Position numbers and translations under genes: made by a program | Assembly (NCBI GenBank): GCA_964036665.1 | Contig: OZ038526.1 | Location: 10,540,001-10,604,000, forward strand | Source of the DNA: Gordius sp. MW1 | Lineage: Eukaryota; Nematomorpha; Gordioida; Gordea; Gordiidae | DNA: 64,000 bases | Reading direction: 5' to 3' | The notes under the pieces: model-generated | Databases searched by the model: none | The model's input: only the letters and a program-made list of their open reading frames with translations | What the model was told of the DNA's origin: nothing | In this document: piece by piece, positions 1-9,590 of the stretch | How the letters are laid out: every line of letters begins with the position of its first letter | How positions within the stretch are numbered: the stretch's first letter is position 1

Positions 1-39
1 GAAAAAATGACTGATAGCAATACTACAGGTCTTTAACGA

Positions 40-390
40 CATCTTAAACGTTATCTTAAGGATTACTATAACCTTTACCCTACTATAAGGAATCAAATTG
101 CCCATCAACTTTTTTCAGCCAACAGATGCTCCAGAAAATCTAAACATTTAACAGTTATTGGATATCAAACCTATCCTTTGAAAATGACTAAATAATTGAA
201 TATATTAGTTAATTAACAAAACTAATTATCCCATAACAGCAAAGACTAGAGATTTTTTGAGCACCCGGGCGACCTCGTGCCTGCCGAAAGATTGTTTTCG
301 AAGGCGTCTCTGACTTTTCGAAAACATCGTAATAGATTAACTCATGAATCTGTCAGGCTCTTGCTATGCCTAAACTCATGGGACACCTAA
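40..390 (+). pseudogene. hAT (ZBED-like) transposase remnant, N- and C-terminal pieces
   Basis: Two short readings remain. The first, 40-195, begins HLKRYLKDYYN, like the end of a BED zinc finger (family pattern HLKRxH). The second, 262-390, reads VPAERLFSKASLTFRKHRN and then RLTHESVRLLLCLN before a TAA at 388. This matches the hAT C-terminal dimerisation region (family pattern S.P.ERLFS.AG...RRNRL...V..LL.L). The catalytic RNase-H-like core is missing between them, so no active enzyme is possible. Call secure at domain level; family within hAT uncertain. Confidence 0.6.
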
Positions 391-1054
391 ACAATTTTCA
401 ACCATCACATTCTTAACATTTTACGTCAAAATGTATGCTTAGCTGATGCATTCAAATTCACTGAATGTTTGGCAAAATGCTGTTTTATCAATAAATTAAA
501 ATATATAGACATAATTATTTTATGCTAAAATTAATAATTTATTAATTACATAGTTTGTTATTTAAAATGGGATGTACACTATAAAAGAATTGGTTAAATA
601 TTATATTTAACAACTTTAATTAAATTATATATGTGCAATTAACGTAAAATCCCCTTTATGTTCTTCCAAAAATAATCCTATTTTATTGTATTCGCAATGT
701 TCAGTTGTTATAAATAATGATACTATTTTTAAAAGTTTACTCTCGCATTTTTTTATTATTTTCACGTTATTATAAAGTTCTCAATTAATTCATTATGTTA
801 AAATGATGATATTATTAAACTTTATCCGTTTATTGAGCCTTAGCCAGGAAATAAAAGTTATTAATTATCAACTTTATACCTTCGAGTCAAGTCAAGTAGT
901 ATATAACACTTCTATTAATTTCTACCTTAAGTTACTCAGCTAGCTTGTATTTTGGGGTTTGATACAAAAAATTGGTTCCATTATGACCAATTTATATCTT
1001 ATGTAATAATTTATAAGAGCCAGGAGAAAAATATATACGGTATAATTATTTTCT

Positions 1055-1180
1055 AAAGTCGAGACGAGAATTCTCGCCGAGACGAGATCGAGATTTTTTA
1101 GGCCGAGACGAGATGAGATTCTAATAATCGCACTCGAGACGAGATTTTGCTTTCGAGACCGAGACGAGATCGAAACACTA
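1055..1180. repeat. GAGACGAGA subterminal repeats of the hAT end
   Basis: At least five copies of a GAGACGAGA-type motif are clustered over about 125 bp with spacers of 10-20 bp. Clustered short repeats next to the terminus are typical of hAT elements, where they bind transposase. That role is inferred from position only. Confidence 0.55.
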
Positions 1181-2767
1181 CCCATTGTTGTTTGCGTTTC
1201 AAATCCTTGGTTAAATCCATCATTGATGTAAAGATAAATAGACTCATGCAGAGCTACATTTGGACCGAATCTTTTTAATTTACCTCTACGGTTTTTAGGG
1301 TAGGCTATCCCATATCAACTGCTCTAAAACTTTATCAAAAGTTTTTTCTAACTTAATGAAATATTTATGAAGGTCCATCTCATTTTCTTTATATATTTCC
1401 AAATCGCCTAAAACCCTGTATTGCATACGAGGATATTGCTCATACCTTATGATTATCTTTCTATGTCATGCTTCTATGACCCTTTCATCGCGGGACTAAT
1501 TTATTTGGCGATAGTTGTTGCACTCATGTGCATTTCCCTTCATTCATTTCTCCTCATTTTCCAGTGGTATAACATAGCTTTCTCACACTCAAGTATTATG
1601 TTCAAATAGCTTTGCAAGTTAATTGGCACCTAAAGTCCCCATAATTTTAAATTTTTCCCTAGGTTTATCAGGTCCCACCGCACTACCCTCAATTATCTTT
1701 TTAAGAACGATGTCTATTCATTTTCTATTGCATATCGTTTTGGGTCATATTCATACTTCTTGCTTTTGTTTTAAAATACAATTTTAACTGTTTAGTGATT
1801 TTTTATAGTATTTTATCAAACGGTATAGAGAATTGCCTCCTTGGTTTATGCTTTTAACGTTTACCACATCTTTTGAGTTCCTTGCTTCGGTTCTTACAAT
1901 TTTGCAGATCATTATTTCCACTTATTTAGTATTTAATTTGAAGTTGTTCACATTGGACATCTTTTCAGCCTTGGTCACACAGCGTTTTGCTTTCTTTTGA
2001 GCTTTCACATTTGCCAAGGGACTTTTAAAATGGTATAATCGCAGAGGTCGGAATAACAGGAAATAACCGAATGATTGCGACATAGAAGTTTCACATATGT
2101 ACAATAGGGTAACATGCAAATAAGAGGTGCTAAATGTTGACTCGAGTGGATGATATAATATGTAAAAAAGGGGCACCGCGAGTGGGCGATAAAACATTAA
2201 GTGGCGGCGCGAGTGGATGATTTAAAATGTAAACAAGTGGCGTTATTTGGTGTCTAGAGGATGATATAACATGCTAATAAATTTACGATTAATAAATCTT
2301 TTCCTGCTGCCTGACCATATTTTGTAAAGATATTTCCCAACGTAAGTAGGCGTTGCACGTATTTGTCCCATCAACACGCCTATTTAGCTTTCTGTATACT
2401 GGTATGCTATCCCCTAGAACTCTTTTTGCTACCGATCGTACCGTGTTAGCTATGTTATTTCACATATCATTAGCATTCTAATGAACGTCTATCTGCAACC
2501 GTTTAATTAATTGATTGAAGCGTCTTTCAAGTTTGATAGCCGAAACCATTTGATTTCCCATTAAGTTGCTTCGGCTTTTGCGTTCTTGCCTTGGAAATGA
2601 ATTGGTACATCAGAACAAATTTATGTCGGACTTGAAAGCCTCACCTGGTATAATAATCATACAATCACGTCGCACATTTTAAATTCCTTTCTTGATTATA
2701 AGAGGAATCGACTTTTGTTCGTTATTAAGTGATTAACCTTCTTTAGAGAAACTATAAGGGGCCAAAT

Positions 2768-3043
2768 CATGGGCATACGCAGGTTTTGAATAAGGGGGGG
2801 GGCAGATTAAAAAAAAGGTCTCGACATTTTCCTGAGAGCAAAAAAAAGGTCTCCACTATCCAAAATTTTCCTGAGAGCAAAAAAAAAAAGGTCTCGACTA
2901 TCCAAAAATTTTCCTGAAAGCAAAAAAAAAAAAGGTCTCCACTATCCAAAAATTTTCCTGAGAGCAAAAAAAAAAGCAACTGCCCTAAATTAGGCAGTGT
3001 GGGCAGCCAGACCCCCTGCCCCCTCCCCCTGCGTACGCCCATG
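2768..3043. mobile_element. hAT-type MITE (family A) with perfect 8-bp TSD
   Basis: The ends are inverted: CATGGGCATACGCAGG at the left and CCTGCGTACGCCCATG at the right. Both sides are flanked by GGCCAAAT (2760-2767 and 3044-3051), an 8-bp duplication typical of hAT insertion. The inside is G-rich, then a short tandem array, then C-rich. It interrupts the RTE endonuclease remnant. Same family as the copies at 7419, 8395, 18293, 45869, 57322 and 57985. No coding capacity. Confidence 0.85.
2806..2975. repeat. ~45-50 bp tandem repeat inside MITE
   Basis: Four copies of a unit made of a poly-A run, GGTCTCSAC, TATCCAAAAATTTTCCTGA and GAGC. The copies differ mainly in A-run length. The array expanded inside the MITE; the minus-strand ORF across it is only its translation. 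Confidence 0.85.
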
Positions 3044-3449
3044 GGCCAAATCAAATGCCACGCTCTATCTAATATTTCTTCGCCTTCATCGTTTCTCGAC
3101 CCATATCCATAATAATACTGTTGCGTTATATTATTTTCAATGATAATATATTATCCCATTAAAGATGTGGATGTTCTTCATAATTAAACAAATTGAAGTG
3201 TAGTTTTAAATTTTCTTCACTAAACATGTGTTTTTTCCTTTAAAGGGTCTGTTATGTAATAGCTCATTATAAATTTTTAAAAAATAAGCAAATTCAACAA
3301 GAGAATAGTGATTAGTTTGCTGACATATGTCCTCAAAGATGAAAACCTATACTCTTATATCATTATCTCGTCAACAAGTAATGGACTTGTAAAATCAATC
3401 AGCAAAAGTTTGCAGATTCTGTTAGAGTTTTTCAGGCGAACACAGATAT

Positions 3450-3932
3450 TGTATATGGAAATTATGGAAGTTTATTGAAATACTAAAAATATGTATAATG
3501 AAATATAATAGTAAAATATGTAAGATATGATAATATCTTTTTATGACGTGTATGTGTTCTGGAATCTAGAAAACCATAATGATCTGATGAATGAATGTGT
3601 GTTGTTCATGTTATGTCTTAACATGTGTGTAATATACGTTGTTCATGTTATGTATTAACATGTGTGTATACGTTGTTCATGTTATGTATTAACATGTGTG
3701 TAAACGTTGTTCATGTTATGTATTAACATGTGTGTATACGTTGTTCATGTTATGTATTAACATGTGTGTATACGTTGTTCATGTTATGTATTAACATGTG
3801 CACATATACGTTGTTCATGTTATGTATTAACATGTGTATATATTGTTGATGTTATGGGTTAACATGTGTGTGTTCGGTGTTCATGTTATGTATTAACATG
3901 TGTGTATATGTTGTTCATGTTATGTGTTAACA
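3450..3932 (-). repeat. BEL/Pao 3' LTR
   Basis: 483 bp. It shares the outer ~150 bp with the other LTR (3450-3600 versus 5833-5975) and carries about 10 copies of the 33-34-bp palindromic minisatellite. It is preceded, in element orientation, by a polypurine tract. Confidence 0.85.
3598..3930. repeat. 33-34-bp palindromic minisatellite in LTR (about 10 copies)
   Basis: The unit core is GTTCATGTTATGTATTAACA followed by TGTGTGTATACGTT. Each unit holds a dyad, CATGTTA and TAACATG around five bases, so transcripts could fold into a series of small hairpins. Units differ by point changes (TCTTAAC, GGGTTAAC, GTTGATG). Confidence 0.9.
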
Positions 3933-3945
3933 TTCTGCCCCCCTT
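3933..3945 (-). other. BEL/Pao polypurine tract
   Basis: On the minus strand AAGGGGGGCAGAA lies directly before the 3' LTR start TGTTAACAC, the expected position of the plus-strand primer. Confidence 0.75.
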
Positions 3946-5743
3946 GTTGAAAGTACTATCATCCAAATTGGTAGATCCCTGAAGAATATCATCGATACGT
4001 AATACATGCAGTCTTGTTACTGTCCTTTTGATCAAACCAGCTGATGTTCGTAAAGTAACTACTCTAGTTACTCCATCGGAACCTGGGTGAATTTCTTGAA
4101 TAAAGGCCATTTGAGAGGTGGCGTATTATCCTCCTTAATTATTACAAACTGACCGACCTTTACATTCTGAAATTGATTTAGATACTCCCTTGACCATCGG
4201 CGCCAAAATTGCTGTCGTAATAATTCTGTGTGCCGCCATCGAGATAAGGTATTCAATTTAGCAGTTGTCCAATTAGGTTCAGAGATAGAAGTGAAAGAAG
4301 AGCCAATCAAAAAATGCGCAGGAGTTAAGCATGATAAGTCATTTGGATCTTCTCACAATTGTGTAATAGGTCTTGAATTAATGATGGCTTCGATTTGGAT
4401 CAAAAGTATGGTGATTTCTTCATAAGTTAATAAGGCTTGACCCAATACTCTTCTCAAATGATGCTTGGTGGATTTAACCGCTGCTTCCCATAAACCACCA
4501 AAATGAGGTGCTCTTGGTGGAATAAAGTGCAAAGTGCAAATTAAAGCCCTGTTCTGCTAGTGTCAACTTTATTCTTTTGTGGTTGGATACCCAAAAATGT
4601 TTCAAAATTGATACTGTCTTATTTTTAAGAGATAGAAATCGGATGAAAGCTTGTTTGTAAGAGTCTCCCAATTTTTTAACTTGATCCTGTTGGGTCATTT
4701 TGCCTTTCCTTGCGATAAAACGTTTTAAAGCATTAAGAAGAAACGCTTTAGTGGAATTCATAGGCACTCCACCTATCCACAACGTTCTTGAGAGAACGGT
4801 GATGCAATCGGCTTTGCGGGCTACAGGACCCTGGTAGGTGCTAGCGTTGCTTGAGGATTTATGCCGTTGCGAAATGCTTTCCCTCTTATCGGAGGTAGTC
4901 TCGCGTGACCCTTTTTTGTAAGAATCACTACCCCCATCCCTCCCTCTCCGATCTCTGTTCTCTCTTTCGCTCCCTCTTCTGCTGTTGTTGACGGGGGAAG
5001 AATCTTTGTGTCGTGGCCTTTTGTCCGAATTATAATCTCTGTCATCTTTGCTATGATTCCTATCGCCATCCCGACCCCTTTCACGCTTGTCACCACGATG
5101 CTCGCGATCCCTGCTAACCTGAAGTATGACGGTAATCCTTAGAGCCTGAAGTGGGTACATCGTTGGACTTTTTAGACTGGTGCCTATCATCGTGGTCCAA
5201 AGCCCTGTAATCAGCATCAACTTGAGCTATGGATGGCAGTGTTGGTAGGGGAACGTCTTTGAGGTTAGAGGAGGGTGTGGTTGGGAGTGGAGAATACTTG
5301 AGGGTGTTTGAAGAGGTGGAAGACACAAAATTCAACGTTTTCAAGTGGTTCATGGTATACCTGCTGTTATTGGAGTAGGACGTTGAAAAAGAGTTTTGTA
5401 ACGGGGAAAGTCCTGGAATGTGTTGGAATTGATTTGATGCAGCAGCTTTTACAGAATTCTCATAATTCCCGTCAAAGTGAGGCAATTCTATTCGTGGAAG
5501 TTGTAGTTTCCCAGATGTTGATGATGGTTGAGAGATTGTTGGTGTGTGAGATTGGTTGATGAGGCTCTGTTCCTTTGATATTGCCTCATAGTAATTATCT
5601 TCAATCTCCTTTTGCTCATGAGGGTTTTCATCATTTTCATCAACTTGTTCTTGAAAATCCACATACCGTGAACGTAACCATTTAATCTCTTCAAGTCTTA
5701 ATTTTATATTGATTATGTCCTCAGATGATTCTACATAGTCCAT
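3946..5743 (-). pseudogene. BEL/Pao gag fused by deletion to the integrase C-terminal half
   Basis: Gag starts at 5743 (MDYVESSEDI). It has a coiled-coil-like acidic N-terminus and a LPRIELPHFDGN block, typical of BEL gag (DUF1759-like). A frameshift near 5120 leads into an Arg/Asp-rich basic region (RDREHRGDKRERGRDGDR, about 5120-4870). After about 4810 the frame reads integrase: NSTKAFLLNALKRFIARKG near 4760, the PPRAPHFGG-type block near 4520-4500 (frameshifted), HFLIGSS near 4310. The C-terminal domain follows to about 3950 (RVVTLRTSAGLIKR). Protease, RT, RNase H and the integrase N-terminus are gone. The deletion plus frameshifts rule out function. Confidence 0.75.
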
Positions 5744-5814
5744 AATCTAGCAAGGCTTTGTACAAATGCTGTCTTTTTCTTTTCAAATATTTCAGTAATG
5801 CTTATCTGGAATCG

Positions 5815-5828
5815 GGCTCGAAGGACCA
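5815..5828 (-). other. BEL/Pao primer binding site candidate
   Basis: Four bases inside the 5' LTR end, in element orientation, the sequence reads TGGTCCTTCGAGCC. The TGG start and position fit a tRNA-primed binding site. The tRNA was not identified. Confidence 0.6.
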
Positions 5829-5969
5829 AAAATGTATATGGAAAGGAAGTTTATTGAAATACTGAAAATATGGATAATGAAATATAATAGTAAAATATGT
5901 AAGATATGATAATATCTTTTTATGACGTGTATGTGTTCTAGAAAACCATAATGATCTGATGAATGAATG

Positions 5970-6558
5970 TGTGTTGTTCATGTTATGTCTTAACATGTGT
6001 GTGTATATACGTTGTTCATGTTATGTATTAACATGTGTGTATACGTTGTTCATGTTATGTATTAACATGTGTGTATACGTTGTTCATGTTATGTATTAAC
6101 ATGTGTGTAAACGTTTATGTATTAACATGTGTGTATACGTTGTTCATGTTATGTATTAACATATGTGTATACGTTGTTCATGTTATGTATTAACATGTGT
6201 GTATATGTTGTTCATGTTGGTGGCCCGTCAACTCGCCGAAAACAATCTCGCCGAAAATAATGTCCCCCAGCTAAAAAATATCCCCAAAATGTACCCAAAT
6301 TTGTGATTGGTTGATGGGTTAGGGTTAATAAGCTTGGGGGCCTTTTTTTAGCTGGGGGACATTATTTTTCGGCGAGATTGTTTTCGGCGAGTTGATAGGG
6401 CACCGTTCATGTTATGTATTAACATGTGTGTCTATGTTGTTCATGTTATGGGTTAACATGTGTGTATATATTGTTGATGTTATGGGTTAACATGTGTGTG
6501 TTCGGTGTTCATGTTATGTATTAACATGGGTGTATATGTTGTTCATGTTATGTGTTAA
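5970..6558. repeat. same palindromic minisatellite in the other LTR (about 12 copies)
   Basis: Same unit as the 3598-3930 array, including the same variant units at both edges (TCTTAAC first, GTGTTAACA last). Copy number differs and one unit is truncated near 6113. One unit was split by the MITE at 6219. Confidence 0.9.
6219..6404. mobile_element. MULE-like MITE, 186 bp, long TIRs, 9-bp TSD
   Basis: Nearly perfect inverted repeats of about 58 bp (outer ends GGTG; inner motifs ACTCGCCGAAAACAATC and AATAATGTCCCCCAGC) surround a loop of about 65 bp. The flanks are GTTCATGTT at 6210-6218 and 6405-6413, a 9-bp duplication of the host minisatellite unit. Long TIRs plus a 9-bp TSD fit Mutator-like elements. 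The host array is repetitive, so the TSD length has some ambiguity. Confidence 0.75.
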
Positions 6559-6821
6559 CAGATATATTTTTAGTTTTTTCTGTCAAAGTTGCCAACAGCG
6601 ATTTTAACGTTTTTCAAACGACAATTACTTGCAAATTAATCGGTAAAAATTTGGTTTAATAGGTTAGATTTGTAGATAAAGGGGGGGGGGATAAATTTAT
6701 TTAAAAAAATTATTTTATCCTAGAACGATTAATTTTTAAATTATATACAAAATTTACTGACCCCTATGTTTTACATTGACAATTTACTCCAGACTTTAGG
6801 TCGCCCTCCCTTCCCTTTAAC

Positions 6822-7787
6822 GAGAACTGCACGGGAGACATCAGACCCGGACTCGATTGGGTCGGGTTCGGATTGAAATTTTGGAATGTCTTCGATTCGG
6901 GTTAAAAATTTTAATATGCTTTTGGGTCGGGAAGGATTGGATATAAAGTGTCGGGTCAAAGGTTATAAATCTTACATTGCAAAATACACGGGACATATCT
7001 TTTAAATTAATGCTATTATGCATAATATTTTTTAATTAATTTTGAAATGTATTTCTTTTGTTTTTTTAAATCTGATTGTTTTAATTTGGACGCAAATTTA
7101 AATTTGACTCGTGAAAGGTAAAATGTTAACAAAATAAGGTTTTTAAATTATATTTAAATAGTGTGATGGTGGTAGTTTATTATTAATATAAACTACATAA
7201 TTAGATATTTATAAAACAAAAAAGTTAGTGTAAATTTATTAAATAATTCCTTTGCAAAACAATATATTTCAAATTAAATGTGACCCAATTTTGTGGATGC
7301 TATCATATTTATAGAGCTCTATAATAAATCATCCAAATAAATTTAGTAATTAAAATCTGTGTTATTAATTAGTTTCATAATTAGCACTTTAATTTATCGA
7401 TTAGATTTTAACACCCACATGTGCATAGCCAGGATTGAATTTCGAGGGGGGCAATAATGATTAAGGGAGGGGCAAAATAATCATTTTTTAAATTTAGAGG
7501 GTTGGGGGCAGCCGCCCGTCCCTGCCATTCCCGTACGCCCATGCAGACCACATTTTTCTTACTCTCGCGTTGGATACCAAAATTTAAGTCGCGTTCGGGA
7601 GAGATTCGGTTAAAAAAATTTAACGCATTCGGTCGCACCGGTTCGGGTTGAATATTTTAAAATGCTCTCGGGTCGGGTCGGGTTAGGGTTGAAATTTTAA
7701 AATGTTTTCGTGTCGGGTCGGGTTTGTTGAATCTTTAAAAAATATTTCGGGTCGGGACGGGTTCGGGTTAAAAAAGTGACTTCTCTA
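6822..7787. mobile_element. hAT MITE (family C, GGGTCGGG-rich ends)
   Basis: The ends are GAGAACTGCACGGG at the left and, as reverse complement at the right, TAGAGAAGTCAC. Flanks are CCTTTAAC (6814-6821) and CCTTTGAC (7788-7795), an 8-bp TSD with one mismatch. Subterminal zones hold repeated GGGTCGGG and TTCGGGTT motifs on both sides. The AT-rich centre contains a nested family A MITE. Comparison with RepB copy 2 shows the uninterrupted sequence, so this is an insertion into RepB. Confidence 0.75.
7419..7543. mobile_element. hAT-type MITE (family A), nested
   Basis: Ends CATGTGCATAGCCAGG and CCCGTACGCCCATG, with the family's G-rich left half and GCAGCCGCCC block. No convincing TSD (AACACCCA versus CAGACCAC), so it is old or rearranged. 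Confidence 0.65.
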
Positions 7788-8394
7788 CCTTTGACACTAT
7801 GAATTAAGCGAGTGTTGTTGTTTATCTACTCACTACAACTGCTGGTAATGGTTGTGAACTAGTAAAGTACAATCTTATTCAACCCTTATTCCAATCTTTA
7901 ATTATGCTAAATATTTTATTGTTTAAATAGGCGTAAAAGAATATTAAATCATAAGCCTAAGGTTAAAGATAAATCTTCGTTAATACAATTTGTGCCAACC
8001 TCTTATTTTCTGAACCTAATTTTTAATGCTGTAGCTATTATTTTGCACCCCCCCCCCCGCAAGTGGATAAATGTACACGGTTCTTTATTACCAAAATTCA
8101 ATTAATAATATTTTATAGAAGCGTAGGGTTATTATTTTTATTAATAAGCAAAACAAAAATGAGTTAGTAATAAAACTTACCATAGTTTAATGGAAAAACT
8201 TTAATAGCGATGATCGCTTATGCGTTATGTCCATACTTCCATACATAGTCAGCCATCATTGAAACATTCCATCTACCATTTTATGATATGCATCCCGCTC
8301 GTCACTCACGGCACCTAAATTTTATGAGAAAAAGTGTAGATGGGAATGTAAGTAGTGTATTTTAAACCATATTGGGCATTCCATTTTAAATATT

Positions 8395-8540
8395 CATGGG
8401 CGTAGCTAGGAATTGATTTCGAGGGGTACAAAAATGATTTAGGGAGGGACAAAATGATAATTTGTACTAATTTTAGTCATAATTATATTAAATTTTGAAG
8501 AATATTTGGATTTAGGAGGGGGCAGCCGCCCGTCCCTGCA
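8395..8540. mobile_element. hAT-type MITE (family A), right end missing
   Basis: Starts CATGGGCGTAGCTAGG, runs through the family interior (TTTTAGTCATAATT, GGCAGCCGCCC) and stops at CCCTGCA without the terminal inverted copy. Truncated by the sequence beginning near 8543. Confidence 0.7.
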
Positions 8541-8705
8541 ACTAGTGGTGGGAAAAAGTTAGGCGTGGGTCAAGCCCAGGTCAACCTTAGGCTGGGTTAG
8601 AGGTTCCTTAAAAACCTCTAAGGTTTTTTAGAAACGCTAACCTCTGCATCGAGGTTTAAAGTAGAAATTAACCTTAAACCTCGAGGTCAATTTAGAAGCC
8701 TAAAG

Positions 8706-8925
8706 GGGCACCGGTCAAAGGAGCTCATCAGAAAAGGAGCACAATGCTCAGGATGAATTTAACAAATTGTCTTAGCACAAAATATTTTATATTAACATGT
8801 CCTAGTGATATCATAACAAGTAAATATATGGGTTAGGGTAAGTATTAGGGCCAGGGTAAGGGTTAAGGTTAGGGTTATAATAACAATTCCTGATGAGCTC
8901 TGATGTGCTCCTTTGACCCCCACTC
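8706..8925. mobile_element. MITE family B, short copy, 8-bp TSD
   Basis: Left end GGGCACCGGTCAAAGGAG and right end CTCCTTTGACCCCCACTC are inverted. Flanks are GCCTAAAG at 8698-8705 and 8926-8933. The interior shares a block of about 55 bp (TTAGCACAAAATATTTTATA onward) with the 721-bp copy at 14158, so this copy is an internal-deletion derivative. It also holds telomere-like TTAGGG-related units. Confidence 0.85.
8829..8878. repeat. degenerate TTAGGG-like repeats inside MITE
   Basis: Units such as GGGTTAGGG, AGTATTAGGG, TAAGGGTTAAGG and TTAGGGTTA over about 50 bp. They lie inside the MITE, so this is not a chromosome end. Confidence 0.7.
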
Positions 8926-9368
8926 GCCTAAAGCTTAGGTTAGTGCGTAAAATTAACCTAAAAGCTAATAGGTTAATCAATAGAGAGCCTAAAGCATTAG
9001 GTATTTTTTTATATACTGTTAAATTTCAACTTAATTATGGTCTTTTAGCATTTTGTCTTATTTATTTTTTACATGTTTAATATAAATAGAAATTAAGATT
9101 TATTCAGATTAAAAATAAAGCAAAATAACGATAAAAGTTTAATTTATTATAATTAATTTCTTTAATCGAGATTTGGGTTTTTAATATATACCTACCTCTA
9201 TAAATTGTTTTATTTTTAATTGCCACCATTTAGTAACATATTCTTTTTTTTGCGCCATGTAGCGTGACTGATATTTTACATAAAGATAGAAGTAGCTAGA
9301 TACAAATACAACCACCTTCCCGATTTGTAATGGCAAGACATACTGTTCCTCAAAAAATTATGGCATAC

Positions 9369-9569
9369 TGTAGCGACATGAACAATGAGAATGTAGCAAG
9401 TCGACGAAACACAGATGTTTTTATCTTCCTCCAATTTCCTCGGTTCATATTATTAACGTTCGCTCGCGTTTCGCTTATATGTTTGTTTGATTCCCTGTTG
9501 TTATAGTAAATTTATACTCTCCTAACTCAATAGTTTAAACATTACTAAAGTGGTGAAGAAAATACCACA
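9369..9569 (+). repeat. 5' LTR of CsRn1-like Gypsy
   Basis: 201 bp, TGTAGCGACATG to AAATACCACA. Preceded by ATAC (9365-9368), the TSD. Confidence 0.92.
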
Positions 9570-9570
9570 T

Positions 9571-9590
9571 TGGTGACCGTCCGACGTGAT
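9571..9590 (+). other. primer binding site, tRNA-Trp type with 2-nt insertion
   Basis: One base after the LTR the sequence reads TGGTGACCGTCCGACGTGAT. The tRNA-Trp 3' end predicts TGGTGACCCCGACGTGAT, and tRNA-Trp is the primer reported for CsRn1-clade elements. The match is full except for two extra bases near the middle. Confidence 0.7.

Larger units (their letters stand above)
1..1180 (+). mobile_element. hAT element, internally deleted, right end (left end outside window)
   Basis: Remnants of both ends of a hAT transposase lie here: a BED-finger-like stretch and the C-terminal dimerisation block. They are followed by about 650 bp of AT-rich sequence and a subterminal zone rich in GAGACGAGA motifs. 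The element appears to end at 1180, where the reverse complement begins TAGTGTTTCGATCTCG, a plausible hAT terminus. Beyond 1180 the sequence reads as a minus-strand RTE remnant, so the hAT inserted into that element. The other end and the TSD are outside the window. The class is well supported by the C-terminal motif; the exact end is inferred. Confidence 0.55.
1181..3140 (-). pseudogene. RTE-like non-LTR retrotransposon ORF, heavily decayed
   Basis: Reading the minus strand from high to low coordinates gives, in order, pieces of an apurinic endonuclease (YGYGSRNDEGEEILDRAW near 3125-3065, then RRDCMIIIPGEAFKSD near 2680-2620). Next come a linker (NTVRSVAKRVLGDS near 2450-2400), a KAVGPD-type block near 1690 and a reverse-transcriptase block (YFIKLEKTFDKVLEQLIWD near 1370-1310). 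The order and motifs match RTE-clade elements (family: GERN.EGE.LLDFA, IPGEA, RxVAKEVLG, GKAVGPD, LEKAFDRVPR). Many stops and frameshifts, no intact ORF. A hAT MITE splits the endonuclease and a hAT end truncates the reverse transcriptase. Confidence 0.6.
3450..6560 (-). mobile_element. BEL/Pao LTR retrotransposon, internally deleted
   Basis: LTRs at 5833-6560 (5', minus orientation) and 3450-3932 (3') flank a 1.9-kb internal region. In element orientation each LTR starts TGTTAACAC and ends TATACA. The element is flanked by a 5-bp TSD, GATAT, at 3445-3449 and 6561-6565. Internal remnants are a BEL-type gag and the second half of integrase; protease, reverse transcriptase and RNase H are absent, so the element is non-autonomous. 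It inserted into RepB copy 1. Confidence 0.85.
5833..6560 (-). repeat. BEL/Pao 5' LTR with MITE inserted
   Basis: 728 bp, longer than its partner because of extra minisatellite units and a 186-bp MITE at 6219-6404. Ends match the 3' LTR, including TGTTAACAC at the outer edge and TATACA at the inner edge. Confidence 0.85.
3390..8130 (+). repeat. RepB copy 1, old interspersed repeat in three pieces
   Basis: Three blocks, about 3390-3449, 6566-6813 and 7796-8130, align in order with the reverse complement of 16570-13806. Shared landmarks are GTTTGCAG then TAGAGTTTTTCA near 3415, ATCGGTAAAAATTTGG at 6640, the G-run near 6680, TACAAAATT then CCCCTATG near 6745, and GTTGTTGTTTATCTACTC near 7815. 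The C-run near 8050 is also shared. The gaps are a BEL/Pao element and a hAT MITE. RepB has no recognisable coding content. Confidence 0.75.
8543..9003. repeat. unclassified element with dispersed AACCTTAGG / ACCTCGAGG motifs
   Basis: Either side of the nested MITE at 8706 the sequence has many short, partly inverted motifs (TCAACCTTAGG, AACCTCTAAGG, TTAAACCTCGAGG, GCCTAAAGC). The pattern resembles the subterminal region of a DNA transposon. No clear ends; class unknown. Confidence 0.35.

Noticed and set aside
2767-3054. 95-codon minus-strand ORF with repeated hydrophobic segments
   Set aside because: Translation of the poly-A/GGTCTC tandem array in a MITE.
3598-3930. Regular palindromic repeats resembling a CRISPR array
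   Set aside because: Contiguous units without unique spacers, inside an LTR of a eukaryotic retrotransposon; it is a minisatellite.
4740-4830. RRM-like SRTLWIGGVP motif after an RD-rich region, suggesting host SCAF-like gene capture by the BEL element
   Set aside because: The stretch aligns in order with the BEL integrase region before the ALKRFIARxGK block, so integrase explains it without capture.
8829-8878. Telomeric repeat or chromosome end
   Set aside because: Short, degenerate, internal to a MITE with a clean TSD.
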